A DNA stretch of 24,890 bases from Syntrophomonadaceae bacterium (GTDB lineage Bacteria > Bacillota_D > Dethiobacteria > DTU022): positions 1 through 24,890 of the forward strand of contig PWUG01000309.1 of NCBI GenBank assembly GCA_003562605.1, written 5' to 3'. Below are positions 1-7,905 of the stretch, piece after piece; the stretch's first letter is position 1, and each line of letters begins with the position of its first letter. The notes beneath the pieces are model-generated. The model was not told the origin of the DNA, made no database searches, and worked only from the letters and a program-made list of their open reading frames with translations. The position numbers and the translations under genes were made by a program.

Positions 1-138
1 GTTGAATTCCTGCCAGAATTATATGAATAATATAATATATGAAATTTATTAATCGAACAATAATTAGATACCCTTCTATGTTAATTTCAGGTTCCAGGTA
101 AAAATGCTTATTTGCATATTATATTGATTGCAAGAATA

Positions 139-924
139 CTACTCTGTCTTATAAATTCTTTCGATCGATACCGCCTCACCGTTTAACTCATTTATTTCAA
201 TTATAACGGCATTAAAAACAATTTTACCTTCGGATATAGTTAACTTATGCGGAAGTTGGGTAATAAATCTCTTCAGGGGACCTCCTTTATCGACTCCCAG
301 GATGGAATCATAAAGTCCAACCATCCCCACGTCAGATATATAGGCAGTTCCCCTGGGAAGTATTCTTTGATCAGCGGTTTGGATGTGGGTATGTGTTCCA
401 ACAACAGCGCTGACCTGGCCATCCAGGTACCAGCCAAGAGCCTGCTTCTCAGAGGTTGCTTCGGCATGAAAATCAACGATAACCAGGTCCACCTTGCTCT
501 TCAGCAGTAATAATTCCCTGTCGGCGGCGCGAAATGGGCAGTCCACAGGCTTCATAAATACCCTGCCGATCAAGTTAATTACTGCCAACTTTGTTTTTCC
601 CTTTAACCTTTCAACAATGACTGAACCTAACCCCGGGGTGGTTTCCAACGGATAGTTTGCCGGCCTGATCATTCTCGGTTCACGATCAATAAAATTAAAT
701 ATATCCTGGCGATCCCAGATATGATTGCCACCGGTAACAACATCGATCCCCATACTTCTCAGTTCGATAAAAATATTTTCAGTCATTCCGGCTCCGCCGG
801 CGGCATTTTCACCATTGGCAATAATAAAATCGAGACACAGAGTTTTTTTCAGCTCGGCAAGGTGTTCCTGCAGGTATTTTCTGCCCGGTTTGCCGACTAT
901 ATCTCCGATAAACAAAATACGCAT
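139..924 (-). CDS. ymdB: YmdB-family metallophosphoesterase (cyclic nucleotide phosphodiesterase)
   Basis: A 261-residue protein, full length for the YmdB/TIGR00282 family. The calcineurin-like metal site is visible in order: GDIVGKPGR near residue 7, NGENAAGG near 38, GGNHIWD near 65, FHAEATSEK near 153 and GTHTHI near 176. Members hydrolyse 2',3'- or 3',5'-cyclic nucleotides. In Bacillus subtilis YmdB acts with RNase Y to steer motility and biofilm gene expression (family knowledge). It starts at ATG 922-924 behind a GGAG motif. It lies directly downstream of rny, as in Bacillus, but an intrinsic terminator separates the two genes, so its expression should depend on read-through or a promoter I could not identify in the 75 bp between them. 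The function of this copy is inferred from motifs and context. Confidence 0.95.
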   Translation of the reverse strand: MRILFIGDIVGKPGRKYLQEHLAELKKTLCLDFIIANGENAAGGAGMTENIFIELRSMGIDVVTGGNHIWDRQDIFNFIDREPRMIRPANYPLETTPGLGSVIVERLKGKTKLAVINLIGRVFMKPVDCPFRAADRELLLLKSKVDLVIVDFHAEATSEKQALGWYLDGQVSAVVGTHTHIQTADQRILPRGTAYISDVGMVGLYDSILGVDKGGPLKRFITQLPHKLTISEGKIVFNAVIIEINELNGEAVSIERIYKTE

Positions 925-999
925 TTAAACAACTCCAATACCATGATATCTGTTACCTGGAAACTTTCTGCTATTTGTTCCGTTTTTCCTGCTCTATGC

Positions 1000-1033
1000 A
1001 AAAAGAAAGCGCCTTCGCGGAAGGCACTTTCTT
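1000..1033 (-). terminator. Intrinsic terminator after rny
   Basis: An inverted repeat, AAGAAAG-(C)-GCCTT at 1003-1015 and AAGGC-(A)-CTTTCTT at 1021-1033, forms a 12-bp stem with one mismatch and a 5-base loop. Read on the minus strand the stem runs into a T-rich tract (1000-1004 plus the stem's own 3' arm). It begins about 30 bp after the rny stop codon and should end most rny transcripts before ymdB. Confidence 0.85.
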
Positions 1034-1064
1034 ATAAGAGTATCTTCAGTGAACCGGGTTAATC

Positions 1065-2600
1065 CTACTTGGCGTAATCAACTGCTCTAGTCTCCCGAAT
1101 CACCGTAACTTTAATCTGTCCGGGATATTCAAGTTCTCCTTCGATTTTTTTAACAATATCCCTGGCTACCTGGATCGATGTATAGTCATCAATCCGATCT
1201 GGTTTTACCATAATTCTGATTTCCCGGCCGGCATGAATAGCATAGGATTTTTCCACGCCTTCAAACGAATCAGCGATATTCTCCAGTTTTTCCAAACGCT
1301 TGATGTAAGCTTCCAGGGTTTCTCGCCTTGCCCCGGGGCGGACTGCCGATATTGCATCGGCGGCCTGTATCAATACCGCTTCCATGGTATTGAAATCAAT
1401 ATCACCATGGTGGGCCTCAATTGCATTGACTATAGCCGGGGATTCCTTATATTTCTTGGCCACTTCTGCACCTATCTGGACATGCGACCCCTCTGTTTCG
1501 TGATCGATCGCTTTTCCAATATCATGCAGCAGGCCTGCCCGCTTGGCGAAAGTAACATCAAGACCTAATTCTGCAGCCATGATACCGGCCAGGTGGGCGA
1601 CTTCAATCGAATGCTGTAAAACATTCTGTCCGTAGCTGGTTCTGAAGCGCAGCTTGCCGAGTAAAAAGACAATTTCGGGGTGCACTCCGTGCACTCTGGA
1701 TTCAAAAGTGGCACGCTCCCCTTCTTCTTTAATCTGCGCATCGACTTCTTTGCGTGTTTTTTCGACAATCTCTTCGATCCTGGCAGGGTGGATACGGCCA
1801 TCGCTGACCAGCTTCTCCAAAGACAGGCGGGCAACTTCCCGCCTGATCGGATCGAAACCGGATATAATCACCGCTTCCGGAGTATCATCAATAATCAAAT
1901 CAATACCTGTCAGCGTTTCAAGCGCCCGGATGTTTCGGCCCTCACGACCGATAATTCTGCCTTTCATTTCATCATTAGGTAAGGAAACAACAGAAACAGT
2001 CGATTCGGAAACATGATCTGCAGCGTAGCGTTGTATAGCCAGCGTAACAATCTCACGGGCTTTTTTCTCGCCTTCTGCTTTAGCCTGGCTCTCCATATCC
2101 TTAACCATGCTGATCATTTCATGGTTAATCTCATCCCTGACTCTTTGGAGCAGCAGCTCTTTTGCATCATCGGATGTCATGCCTGACACTCTTTCCAGTT
2201 CAGCGAGCTGTTTCTGGTGCAGTTGATCCAGTTCCTCCCTGAAACTTTTATTCTCCTCTTCCTTAAATCTTAACTCTTCTTCTTTGCGTTCTACGTTATT
2301 AAGTTTCTTGTCAAGGCTTTCCTCTTTCTGATCCAATCTGCGCTCAAGGCGTTGAAGCTCTGCTCGCCTCTCTTTGCTTTCCTTCTCCAGTTCAGTTCTA
2401 AGTCTATGTGCTTCTTCTTTCGCTTCAAGCTGTTTCTCTCTTTTTAAAGCACTGGCTTCCTGGGATGCTTCTTCAACTATTTTTTTTGCTGCGGCTTCTG
2501 CTGAAGTTATTTTCGCTTCAGCGATCATCTTACGAATAAAATACCCGCCTCCTAATCCAACAGCAAGGGCGACTATAATCAAAAGTAAGCTTTCAAGCAT
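1065..2600 (-). CDS. rny: Ribonuclease Y
   Basis: A 511-residue membrane-anchored endoribonuclease that starts decay of many mRNAs in Bacillota. Order of parts: one N-terminal transmembrane helix (about residues 2-22), a long charged coiled coil (about 30-150), a KH RNA-binding domain with [15 protein letters not shown] near 213-227, and an HD domain with [10 protein letters not shown] followed by the catalytic LLHDIGKAI near 356-364. The C-terminus RAVDYAK is typical of the family. ATG 2598-2600 follows a strong GGAGGTGA site. The gene has its own upstream transcription signals: a consensus promoter, a leader of about 230 nt and an intrinsic terminator just before the ribosome-binding site, which suggests attenuation or processing upstream of rny. 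Confidence 0.98.
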   Translation of the reverse strand: MLESLLLIIVALAVGLGGGYFIRKMIAEAKITSAEAAAKKIVEEASQEASALKREKQLEAKEEAHRLRTELEKESKERRAELQRLERRLDQKEESLDKKLNNVERKEEELRFKEEENKSFREELDQLHQKQLAELERVSGMTSDDAKELLLQRVRDEINHEMISMVKDMESQAKAEGEKKAREIVTLAIQRYAADHVSESTVSVVSLPNDEMKGRIIGREGRNIRALETLTGIDLIIDDTPEAVIISGFDPIRREVARLSLEKLVSDGRIHPARIEEIVEKTRKEVDAQIKEEGERATFESRVHGVHPEIVFLLGKLRFRTSYGQNVLQHSIEVAHLAGIMAAELGLDVTFAKRAGLLHDIGKAIDHETEGSHVQIGAEVAKKYKESPAIVNAIEAHHGDIDFNTMEAVLIQAADAISAVRPGARRETLEAYIKRLEKLENIADSFEGVEKSYAIHAGREIRIMVKPDRIDDYTSIQVARDIVKKIEGELEYPGQIKVTVIRETRAVDYAK

Positions 2601-2647
2601 ATTTATTCACCTCCGTTTCTTAGTATTAGCAGTTAGTATAAGTTCGC

Positions 2648-2680
2648 AAAAAAATATAAGCTGTGTCCAGGACACAGCTT
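2648..2680 (-). terminator. Intrinsic terminator or attenuator upstream of rny
   Basis: A perfect 11-bp inverted repeat, AAGCTGTGTCC and GGACACAGCTT (2658-2680), separated by a single base (so the working loop is a few bases wider). On the minus strand it is followed by ATATTTTTTTG (T run at 2648-2654). It is the strongest terminator in the window. It lies 48 bp upstream of the rny start and 156 bp downstream of a consensus promoter, so it either ends a separate small RNA, ends recA-recX read-through, or attenuates rny. Confidence 0.9.
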
Positions 2681-2829
2681 AAAAGAGAAAGTTCAGGCAA
2701 AGAGTACACTAATCCCTTAACCTGTAAAAAAAGATTATATGCTTTTTTAATATATCCTCAGTACCTTCCGGCACCAGGCTTTCTCTTGTCACTCATGAAC
2801 TGAACTACATTAAAATACAATACGCTTAC
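2648..2829 (-). ncRNA. Candidate structured small RNA or regulatory leader of rny
   Basis: Bounded by the promoter at 2836-2864 and the terminator at 2648-2680, giving a transcript of about 180 nt with no convincing reading frame. Hand folding gives a rod: AGTTCAG (2806-2800) with CTGAACT (2696-2690); GAGTGAC (2794-2788) with GTGTACTC (2709-2702, one bulge); a central bubble (2787-2781 facing 2718-2710); AGCCTG (2780-2775) with CAGGTT (2724-2719); and an apical AAAAAAG/CTTTTTT hairpin. The bubble strand AAGAGAAAG (2787-2779) is also exactly complementary over 9 bases to CTTTCTCTT (2691-2683), immediately before the terminator, which allows a pseudoknot or switch. A rod with a central bubble recalls 6S RNA, but the unpaired 5' end of about 23 nt fits poorly. 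I do not recognise a known riboswitch class. Confidence 0.5.
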
Positions 2830-2835
2830 AAAATA

Positions 2836-2864
2836 ATTGTAGCTTGTAAAAAATATTATGTCAA
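2836..2864 (-). promoter_or_regulatory. Sigma-A promoter upstream of the rny leader
   Basis: On the minus strand, TTGACA (2859-2864), a 17-bp spacer, and TACAAT (2836-2841): an exact -35 hexamer, ideal spacing and a 5/6 -10 hexamer. The start of transcription is expected near 2829. It begins 9 bp after the recX stop codon, so rny does not depend on recA-recX read-through. Confidence 0.85.
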
Positions 2865-2872
2865 GTTAATAA

Positions 2873-3343
2873 TTACTCAAAAAAACGGTATTCTTTTAAA
2901 GCTTTAATAATTAAATTTTCCTGAAAGCCGCGCCTTTTTAAAAATGCCAACTGGCGCCCCACCCATCGCTGATCAACTTCACCCTGTAAAGGCTCTCTTC
3001 TACCAAGCACTTCTTTAATTCTGTTAAAATCTTCTTCCGGATCAAAATTTTCAGCAATCTTTTCATTGATAACCTGCTGATCGACACCTTTCATTTGGAG
3101 TTCATAGCGGACTCTTTTTAAGCCATTACCACGGCTTTTACGATAAGCAATGAAATCCGTTGCAAATCGTCCGTCATCAATATAGCCGAATCCTTCCATC
3201 TCCTTTATTACGGTTTCACTCACTTCTGGCGAAAAGCCTTTGCGCCCAAGGTACTCGATTACTTCCTTTCTACTGCGGGGTCGGTATGTTAGCAGGCGTA
3301 AAACCTTGGTGCGGGCTTTCCTCAAGCTCACCTCTTCATCCAA
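2873..3343 (-). CDS. recX: Regulatory protein RecX
   Basis: A 156-residue helical protein of the RecX family, which binds RecA filaments and limits or modulates recombinase activity. The three-helix repeats are recognisable: an N-terminal RLLTYRPRSRKEVIEYLGRKG, a central GYIDDGRFATDFIAYRKSRG with the typical GLKRVRYELQMKGV, and a C-terminal WVGRQLAFLKRRGF. The start is TTG 3341-3343. The same frame is closed by a stop three codons upstream, and a GGAG lies 10 bases before it. The gap to recA is 26 bp with no terminator, so recA and recX are probably co-transcribed. At 156 residues it is on the short side of the family. Confidence 0.93.
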   Translation of the reverse strand: MDEEVSLRKARTKVLRLLTYRPRSRKEVIEYLGRKGFSPEVSETVIKEMEGFGYIDDGRFATDFIAYRKSRGNGLKRVRYELQMKGVDQQVINEKIAENFDPEEDFNRIKEVLGRREPLQGEVDQRWVGRQLAFLKRRGFQENLIIKALKEYRFFE

Positions 3344-3369
3344 CAGATGTCAACTCCATTATTTCCTGA

Positions 3370-4422
3370 TTACTCTTCTTTCTTCAAATCGTTGTCAACC
3401 ATTATATCGTCTTCTACTGCCATGTTTAAACTATTCAGAGGCAGACCGGCCATTTCACGTACTTTTGTTTCGATTTCACGGCTCATTTCCGGGTTATCCT
3501 TCAGGAATTCCCTGACGTTTTCACGACCCTGTCCCATACGTTCCTCTCCGTAAGAATACCAGGCACCGCTCTTATTGATTACGTTGTGCTCCAGACCAAG
3601 ATCAATCAGTGAGCCTTCTGCTGAAACCCCTTTACCGTAGAGAATGTCAAACTCTGCAATTTTAAACGGTGGTGCGACTTTATTCTTTACAACTTTTACC
3701 CTGGTCCGGTTGCCTATAATCTGGTCGGATCCGATTTTCAGTGATTCAATTCTCCTGACATCCAACCGGACTGATGAGTAAAATTTTAAGGCCCTGCCAC
3801 CGGGGGTAACCTCGGGGTTCCCAAACATTACCCCAACCTTTTCCCTGATCTGGTTTATAAATATTGCACAGGTTCTCGATTTACTGATAACCCCGGATAG
3901 CTTTCGCAGGGCTTGTGACATCAGCCTGGCCTGAAGGCCGACATGGGCATCGCCCATTTCACCTTCAATTTCAGCGCGGGGAACAAGAGCAGCAACTGAG
4001 TCAATAACCAGAACATCTATCGCATTGCTGCGAACAAGCGCTTCAGCGATTTCGAGAGCCTGTTCACCAGTGTCAGGCTGCGAAACCAAAAGTTCATCCA
4101 GGTTAACCCCAAGATTAGTAGCATACTGGGGATCCAATGCATGCTCGGCGTCAATAAAAGCGGCAAAACCTCCCCTTTTCTGGGCCTCGGCAATAATGTG
4201 CAACGCAACCGTGGTTTTACCAGAAGCCTCGGGCCCAAATATCTCAATGACCCTGCCCCTTGGCACTCCCCCTACACCCAGGGCTAAATCCAGAGAAAGA
4301 CTGCCGGTCGGTATAAATGCTATCTCCGCTATGGCATCCTGACCCAACCTCATAACCGAACCCTTACCGAACTGCTTTTCAATTTGTAATAGTGCTGCTT
4401 CCAATGCTTTTTCTTTTTCCAA
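3370..4422 (-). CDS. recA: Recombinase RecA
   Basis: A 350-residue full-length RecA, the ATP-dependent strand-exchange protein and LexA coprotease. Visible: Walker A GPEASGKT (about 63-70), Walker [10 protein letters not shown] (about 135-143), the L1/L2 DNA-binding region with [16 protein letters not shown], and a short acidic C-terminal tail ending KKEE. Translation must start at TTG 4420-4422: the frame is closed by TAA two codons upstream, and a full AAGGAGG lies 9 bases before it. thpR is the gene upstream (127 bp gap) and recX the gene downstream. I found no GAAC-N4-GTTC type LexA box in the upstream gap, so SOS control is not evident from this stretch. Confidence 0.99.
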   Translation of the reverse strand: MEKEKALEAALLQIEKQFGKGSVMRLGQDAIAEIAFIPTGSLSLDLALGVGGVPRGRVIEIFGPEASGKTTVALHIIAEAQKRGGFAAFIDAEHALDPQYATNLGVNLDELLVSQPDTGEQALEIAEALVRSNAIDVLVIDSVAALVPRAEIEGEMGDAHVGLQARLMSQALRKLSGVISKSRTCAIFINQIREKVGVMFGNPEVTPGGRALKFYSSVRLDVRRIESLKIGSDQIIGNRTRVKVVKNKVAPPFKIAEFDILYGKGVSAEGSLIDLGLEHNVINKSGAWYSYGEERMGQGRENVREFLKDNPEMSREIETKVREMAGLPLNSLNMAVEDDIMVDNDLKKEE

Positions 4423-4549
4423 GTAACATTACCTCCTTAAGCGGGTTCATCTAATCTGACTTATTCTTTTTTTATCAATAATCTCCTGCTGTTTTTTACT
4501 CTGATTTTTCATTCTGCTTTAAGAATTTTTCGGTACACTATACGATGTT

Positions 4550-5113
4550 TTAATTCCCTTTGAAAACAGCATTATGCATTGCAGTATGTATCGCCCCCTG
4601 CTTAGCCAGGCAGCTCTGGAATAAAACTATTTCTTGCGCTACTTCCGCTGTAGTTTCGAATAATTTTTCCTGCTCGAGAAACTGATTAATCTTTTCTTGC
4701 GGGATCCGGTTGCGTAAACGCCCAACTGTCAGGTGCGGCTGGTATCTTCGATCTTCCTTTTTAAATTCATATTTGGACAAGTTATTTTCCAGTCTGCCGG
4801 CCAGTTCCTTGATCGGCTCCTCTCCTTTTTTCAGTCCAATCCAGAGGACCCTTGCGTTTTGCGGAGTGGGAAAAACACCACAGCCGCCAAATTGAATTTT
4901 AAACGGTCTGAACTCTTCAATTGTTCTGTCCATAGCTTTTTTGATCAGGCCGGTACTCTCTTCCCCGACTTCCCCCAAAAACTTTAAAGTCAGATGCATA
5001 TTTGCCGGGCGCAACCAGCGCACCCCGTCTATATATCCTTTAACCCTATCTTGCAGGACAGCTAAATCCTGTTTCTGCATCTCTGTAAGCTCGAAAGCAA
5101 TAAATAATCTCAG
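4550..5113 (-). CDS. thpR: RNA 2',3'-cyclic phosphodiesterase (2'-5' RNA ligase family)
   Basis: Member of the LigT/ThpR 2H phosphoesterase family, which opens 2',3'-cyclic phosphates on RNA ends and can reversibly join 2'-5' links. The two catalytic HxTx motifs are present: HLTLKFLGEV near residue 39 and HLTVGRLR near 127 (CTG numbering). An ATG lies 27 bases upstream at 5138-5140 (196 residues), but it has no ribosome-binding site. A full AAGGAGG (5124-5130) sits 10 bases before CTG 5111-5113, from which the protein reads [M]RLFIAFEL, the usual N-terminus of this family. I therefore prefer the rare CTG start (187 residues), with ATG 5140 as the alternative. The gene sits between cinA and recA. 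Confidence 0.9.
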   Translation of the reverse strand: MRLFIAFELTEMQKQDLAVLQDRVKGYIDGVRWLRPANMHLTLKFLGEVGEESTGLIKKAMDRTIEEFRPFKIQFGGCGVFPTPQNARVLWIGLKKGEEPIKELAGRLENNLSKYEFKKEDRRYQPHLTVGRLRNRIPQEKINQFLEQEKLFETTAEVAQEIVLFQSCLAKQGAIHTAMHNAVFKGN

Positions 5114-5215
5114 CGAAACAGCGCCTCCTTCTCCTGACATATATCGTGATTGCCCTGTTACAAGCCCGTTTAAACAATCCGACAGAAAGTAAGGATATCA
5201 GAAATTGAAAGGGCC

Positions 5216-6448
5216 CTAACTATTAATTAAAATTTTCCTCACCATATCAAGGGCGATTTGTGCCGCTCTCTCTTTAATTGCCCGTCTGCCGCCTCCAAAA
5301 TTCAGTTTTCGGCTTTCGCATAGCTTTGAAGTAGCAACCGCAACGTAGACGAGGCCGACAGGGCTCCCTGATAGATCACTGTCAGGGCCGGCTATCCCGG
5401 TTATGCCAACACCCAAATCTGTTTTAAAGAGAGAATTTGCTCCTTCAGCCATTGCTCTTGCCACCGCATCGCTAACTTCTCCCTCCCGATCCAGCAATTC
5501 CTTGTCCAGCCCAAGCGCCTCAATTTTTGCTTTAAGGCTGTAGGCAACCATACCGCCCCGGTAAAACTTTGAACTCCCCGGAATATCGGTAATAGTATCA
5601 GATAAAAGTCCCCCGCTGCATGATTCAGCCAGGGAAAGAGTAAGCTTTTTTTCTGTTAATAATTTGGCTACTATATCGGCCAGGGTATCATCGCCACTGC
5701 CAAAAATATGGTCGCCAAGAACATTTCTCAGTCGTTTTTCAGCTTCATCAATCAAAACTGACGCTGATTCCAGGTCGCCGCTTCCTTTTATCTGCAGGTC
5801 AACTTCAAATCCTCGCGCAACGTAAGATATTGGCGGTAAGTCCCATTTTCCAATGGCCTTTATTTTTTCCTCCAGCATCGATTCACCGAGACCGATACAC
5901 TTCAGGGTTTTGACCGTTGTCAGTCTGCCCTGGTTTTTCTTTACAAGGTACGGCAAAACTTGTTCGTCAAACATAATTTGCAATTCATGGGGCGGTCCGG
6001 GCAGCAGTATAATAAATTTGCCATCCTTATTCAACATCGTACCCGGGGCTGTTCCCCTTTTATTCTCCAGGATAGTGCTTCCTTTGATAACAAGGGCCTG
6101 TTTACGATTATTTTCAGGCATTTTAATCCCGCGCATACTAAAAAACTGATCCATTTTTTCAAACCACTGCTGGTTTAATATTAATTCAAGGCCAAGGATC
6201 TCTGCAACCGCTTCCCTGGTTAAATCATCATCTGTCGGGCCAAGCCCGCCGGTTAAAATAGCCAAATCACTCTCTTTCAGGGCTTTCCCGAGGGCTTCCC
6301 CGATTGCTCTTTCATCGTCGGCAACAACCCTTACTTCACGGACCGGGATCCCTGCAGACCACAGGCGCCGGGAAAGAAAGCCGGCGTTGGAATTCTCAAT
6401 AAGGCCGGTTAGCAGTTCATTGCCAACACAAATTATGTCAGCTTGCAA
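5216..6448 (-). CDS. cinA: CinA-family protein, MoaB-like domain plus NMN deamidase domain
   Basis: A 410-residue two-domain CinA. The N-terminal MoCF/MoaB-like half has VGNELLTGLIENSNAGFL at the start, TGGLGPTDDDLTREAVAE near 65 and LPGPPHELQIMF near 148. In relatives this half carries ADP-ribose pyrophosphatase-like activity. The C-terminal CinA/PncC half, which deamidates nicotinamide mononucleotide, has SLAESCSGGLLSDTITDIPG near 268 and GVGITGIAGPDSDLSGSPVG near 345. The start is TTG 6446-6448 behind GGGGTGA. Location close to recA is conserved in many Bacillota, where cinA is co-expressed with recA during competence (known in streptococci). Here thpR separates them. Confidence 0.97.
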   Translation of the reverse strand: MQADIICVGNELLTGLIENSNAGFLSRRLWSAGIPVREVRVVADDERAIGEALGKALKESDLAILTGGLGPTDDDLTREAVAEILGLELILNQQWFEKMDQFFSMRGIKMPENNRKQALVIKGSTILENKRGTAPGTMLNKDGKFIILLPGPPHELQIMFDEQVLPYLVKKNQGRLTTVKTLKCIGLGESMLEEKIKAIGKWDLPPISYVARGFEVDLQIKGSGDLESASVLIDEAEKRLRNVLGDHIFGSGDDTLADIVAKLLTEKKLTLSLAESCSGGLLSDTITDIPGSSKFYRGGMVAYSLKAKIEALGLDKELLDREGEVSDAVARAMAEGANSLFKTDLGVGITGIAGPDSDLSGSPVGLVYVAVATSKLCESRKLNFGGGRRAIKERAAQIALDMVRKILINS

Positions 6449-6520
6449 TTTACAGTCACCCCGATTATTACAAATATACTTTGAAACAAATAAATAGGAA
6501 TTTCGCTAAATCATAAAACT

Positions 6521-7894
6521 CTAGTAGGCTCTTGCCAGAAGGTTATAAGGTGAAGCAGCAAAGACCTTAACTGAAACCAGATCACCGGGGGACAGAGAGC
6601 GCTGTGAGCGAAAAAATACGCCGCCATCTACCTCGGGAGCCTGGTATTCAGTGCGTCCATAATACCGTCCGTTTCCGGGCTCGAGTACTTTGTCGACGAG
6701 AACAGTAAGCTCCCTGCCGACAAGTTTATAATTTAGTGCATTAGAAATAAACTGCTGCCTCAGCATTAACTCACGATGCCGTTTATTGACCACTCGCCGG
6801 GGAACCTTTTCTAACGAAGAGCCGGCAACAGTGTTTTCCTGACTGGAATAAGTAAAAGCACCTAACCTCTCGAATGGGTTTGATGTAATAAAATCAATTA
6901 ACTCCCCAAATTGCCTTCTACCTTCCCCGGGATAACCGACCATGCAGGTTGTTCGTAAAGCAAGGTTCGGAATACGCTTACGCAGTTTCTGCAAAAGTAT
7001 AGTTAGCTCTTCTTTCCCGTACTTCCTATTCATCCGCTTAAGCACTTGATCACTTACATGCTGGATCGGAATATCCAAGTATTTGCAAATCCTTTTCTCA
7101 GCCGCAATTAAATCGATTAGTTGATCATCGATTCTGGAAGGGTAAGTATACATTATACGCAGCCAGAATTGATGCTTAGATTTTAGGATTTGCCTGATCA
7201 AGCCGGAGAGACTCGGCAGGTCTTTCCGGTCAGCACCGTAAGCAGTAGTATCCTGGGCTATAAGGTTTATTTCTCGTGTTCCTTTTTCAAGAAGACCATT
7301 AATCTCTGCAACGATTTCTTCCGGTGTCCGGCTGCGGTACGAACCACGGATTGAAGGAATCAGGCAGTAGTGGCAGCGGTTACTGCAGCCTTCGGCTATC
7401 CTGACATTGGCACTGTGACCCGGGGTGGTTAATATCCTGGGCGAAAGTGAGCTGTATTCAGTGGAGGGCTGCTTTTTAATGAAAGGTCGGCTACCGCTAA
7501 GGAGCATTTTCATAAATTTTTCGAGGCAGTCATAGCTGTGCACGCCTATAGCACCATCTATTTCCGGTATGTTTTTAATTATTTTACTACCGAACAGCTC
7601 AACCAGGCAGCCTGCGGCAACTATTTTCTGTTGTCTTCTGCTTCCTGCAGTGGAGATTTCAAGCAGTTTGTTAATTGATTCCTGCTGGGCTTGATCGATA
7701 AAGCTGCAGGTATTTACAATCACAACATCGGCATTGTGGGAGTCATCGGTTAAGACAAAGCCCAACTTGGCCAGGAGTCCGAGCACTTCTTCCGTATCTA
7801 TCCTGTTTTTTGAACATCCCAGGGATACAGCCGCCAGTTTAACTCCGCTAAACCCGGGGAGCTTATGATTCGATTTACTTTCTTCAGCCGCCAA
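6521..7894 (-). CDS. rimO: Ribosomal protein S12 methylthiotransferase RimO
   Basis: A 457-residue radical-SAM methylthiotransferase that adds a beta-methylthio group to a conserved aspartate of ribosomal protein S12. Order: N-terminal UPF0004 domain with cluster cysteines in VSLGCSKN, VNTCSFI and AAGCLVE; radical-SAM CSNRCHYC near residue 170, followed by IPSIRGSYRSR; and a C-terminal TRAM domain (about 385-455). VSLGCSKNRIDTE and the IPSIRG sequence after the cluster motif favour RimO over the tRNA enzymes MiaB and MtaB. The start is TTG 7892-7894, six bases after AAAGGAG. It begins 11 bp after the ftsK stop, so the two are co-transcribed. pgsA, often the next gene in relatives, is missing. 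Confidence 0.95.
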   Translation of the reverse strand: MAAEESKSNHKLPGFSGVKLAAVSLGCSKNRIDTEEVLGLLAKLGFVLTDDSHNADVVIVNTCSFIDQAQQESINKLLEISTAGSRRQQKIVAAGCLVELFGSKIIKNIPEIDGAIGVHSYDCLEKFMKMLLSGSRPFIKKQPSTEYSSLSPRILTTPGHSANVRIAEGCSNRCHYCLIPSIRGSYRSRTPEEIVAEINGLLEKGTREINLIAQDTTAYGADRKDLPSLSGLIRQILKSKHQFWLRIMYTYPSRIDDQLIDLIAAEKRICKYLDIPIQHVSDQVLKRMNRKYGKEELTILLQKLRKRIPNLALRTTCMVGYPGEGRRQFGELIDFITSNPFERLGAFTYSSQENTVAGSSLEKVPRRVVNKRHRELMLRQQFISNALNYKLVGRELTVLVDKVLEPGNGRYYGRTEYQAPEVDGGVFFRSQRSLSPGDLVSVKVFAASPYNLLARAY

Positions 7895-7905
7895 ATTAAT
7901 CTCCT

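Noticed and set aside
103..117. Small inverted repeat ATGC/GCAT followed by T residues on the minus strand after ymdB
   Set aside because: The stem is only 4 bp with a 6-base loop, too weak to call a terminator. The rest of 1-138 is AT-rich with nothing I can support.
2758..2796. 12-codon reading frame (MSDKRKPGAGRY) inside the rny leader
   Set aside because: No ribosome-binding site, and its bases are used in the proposed stems; treated as chance.
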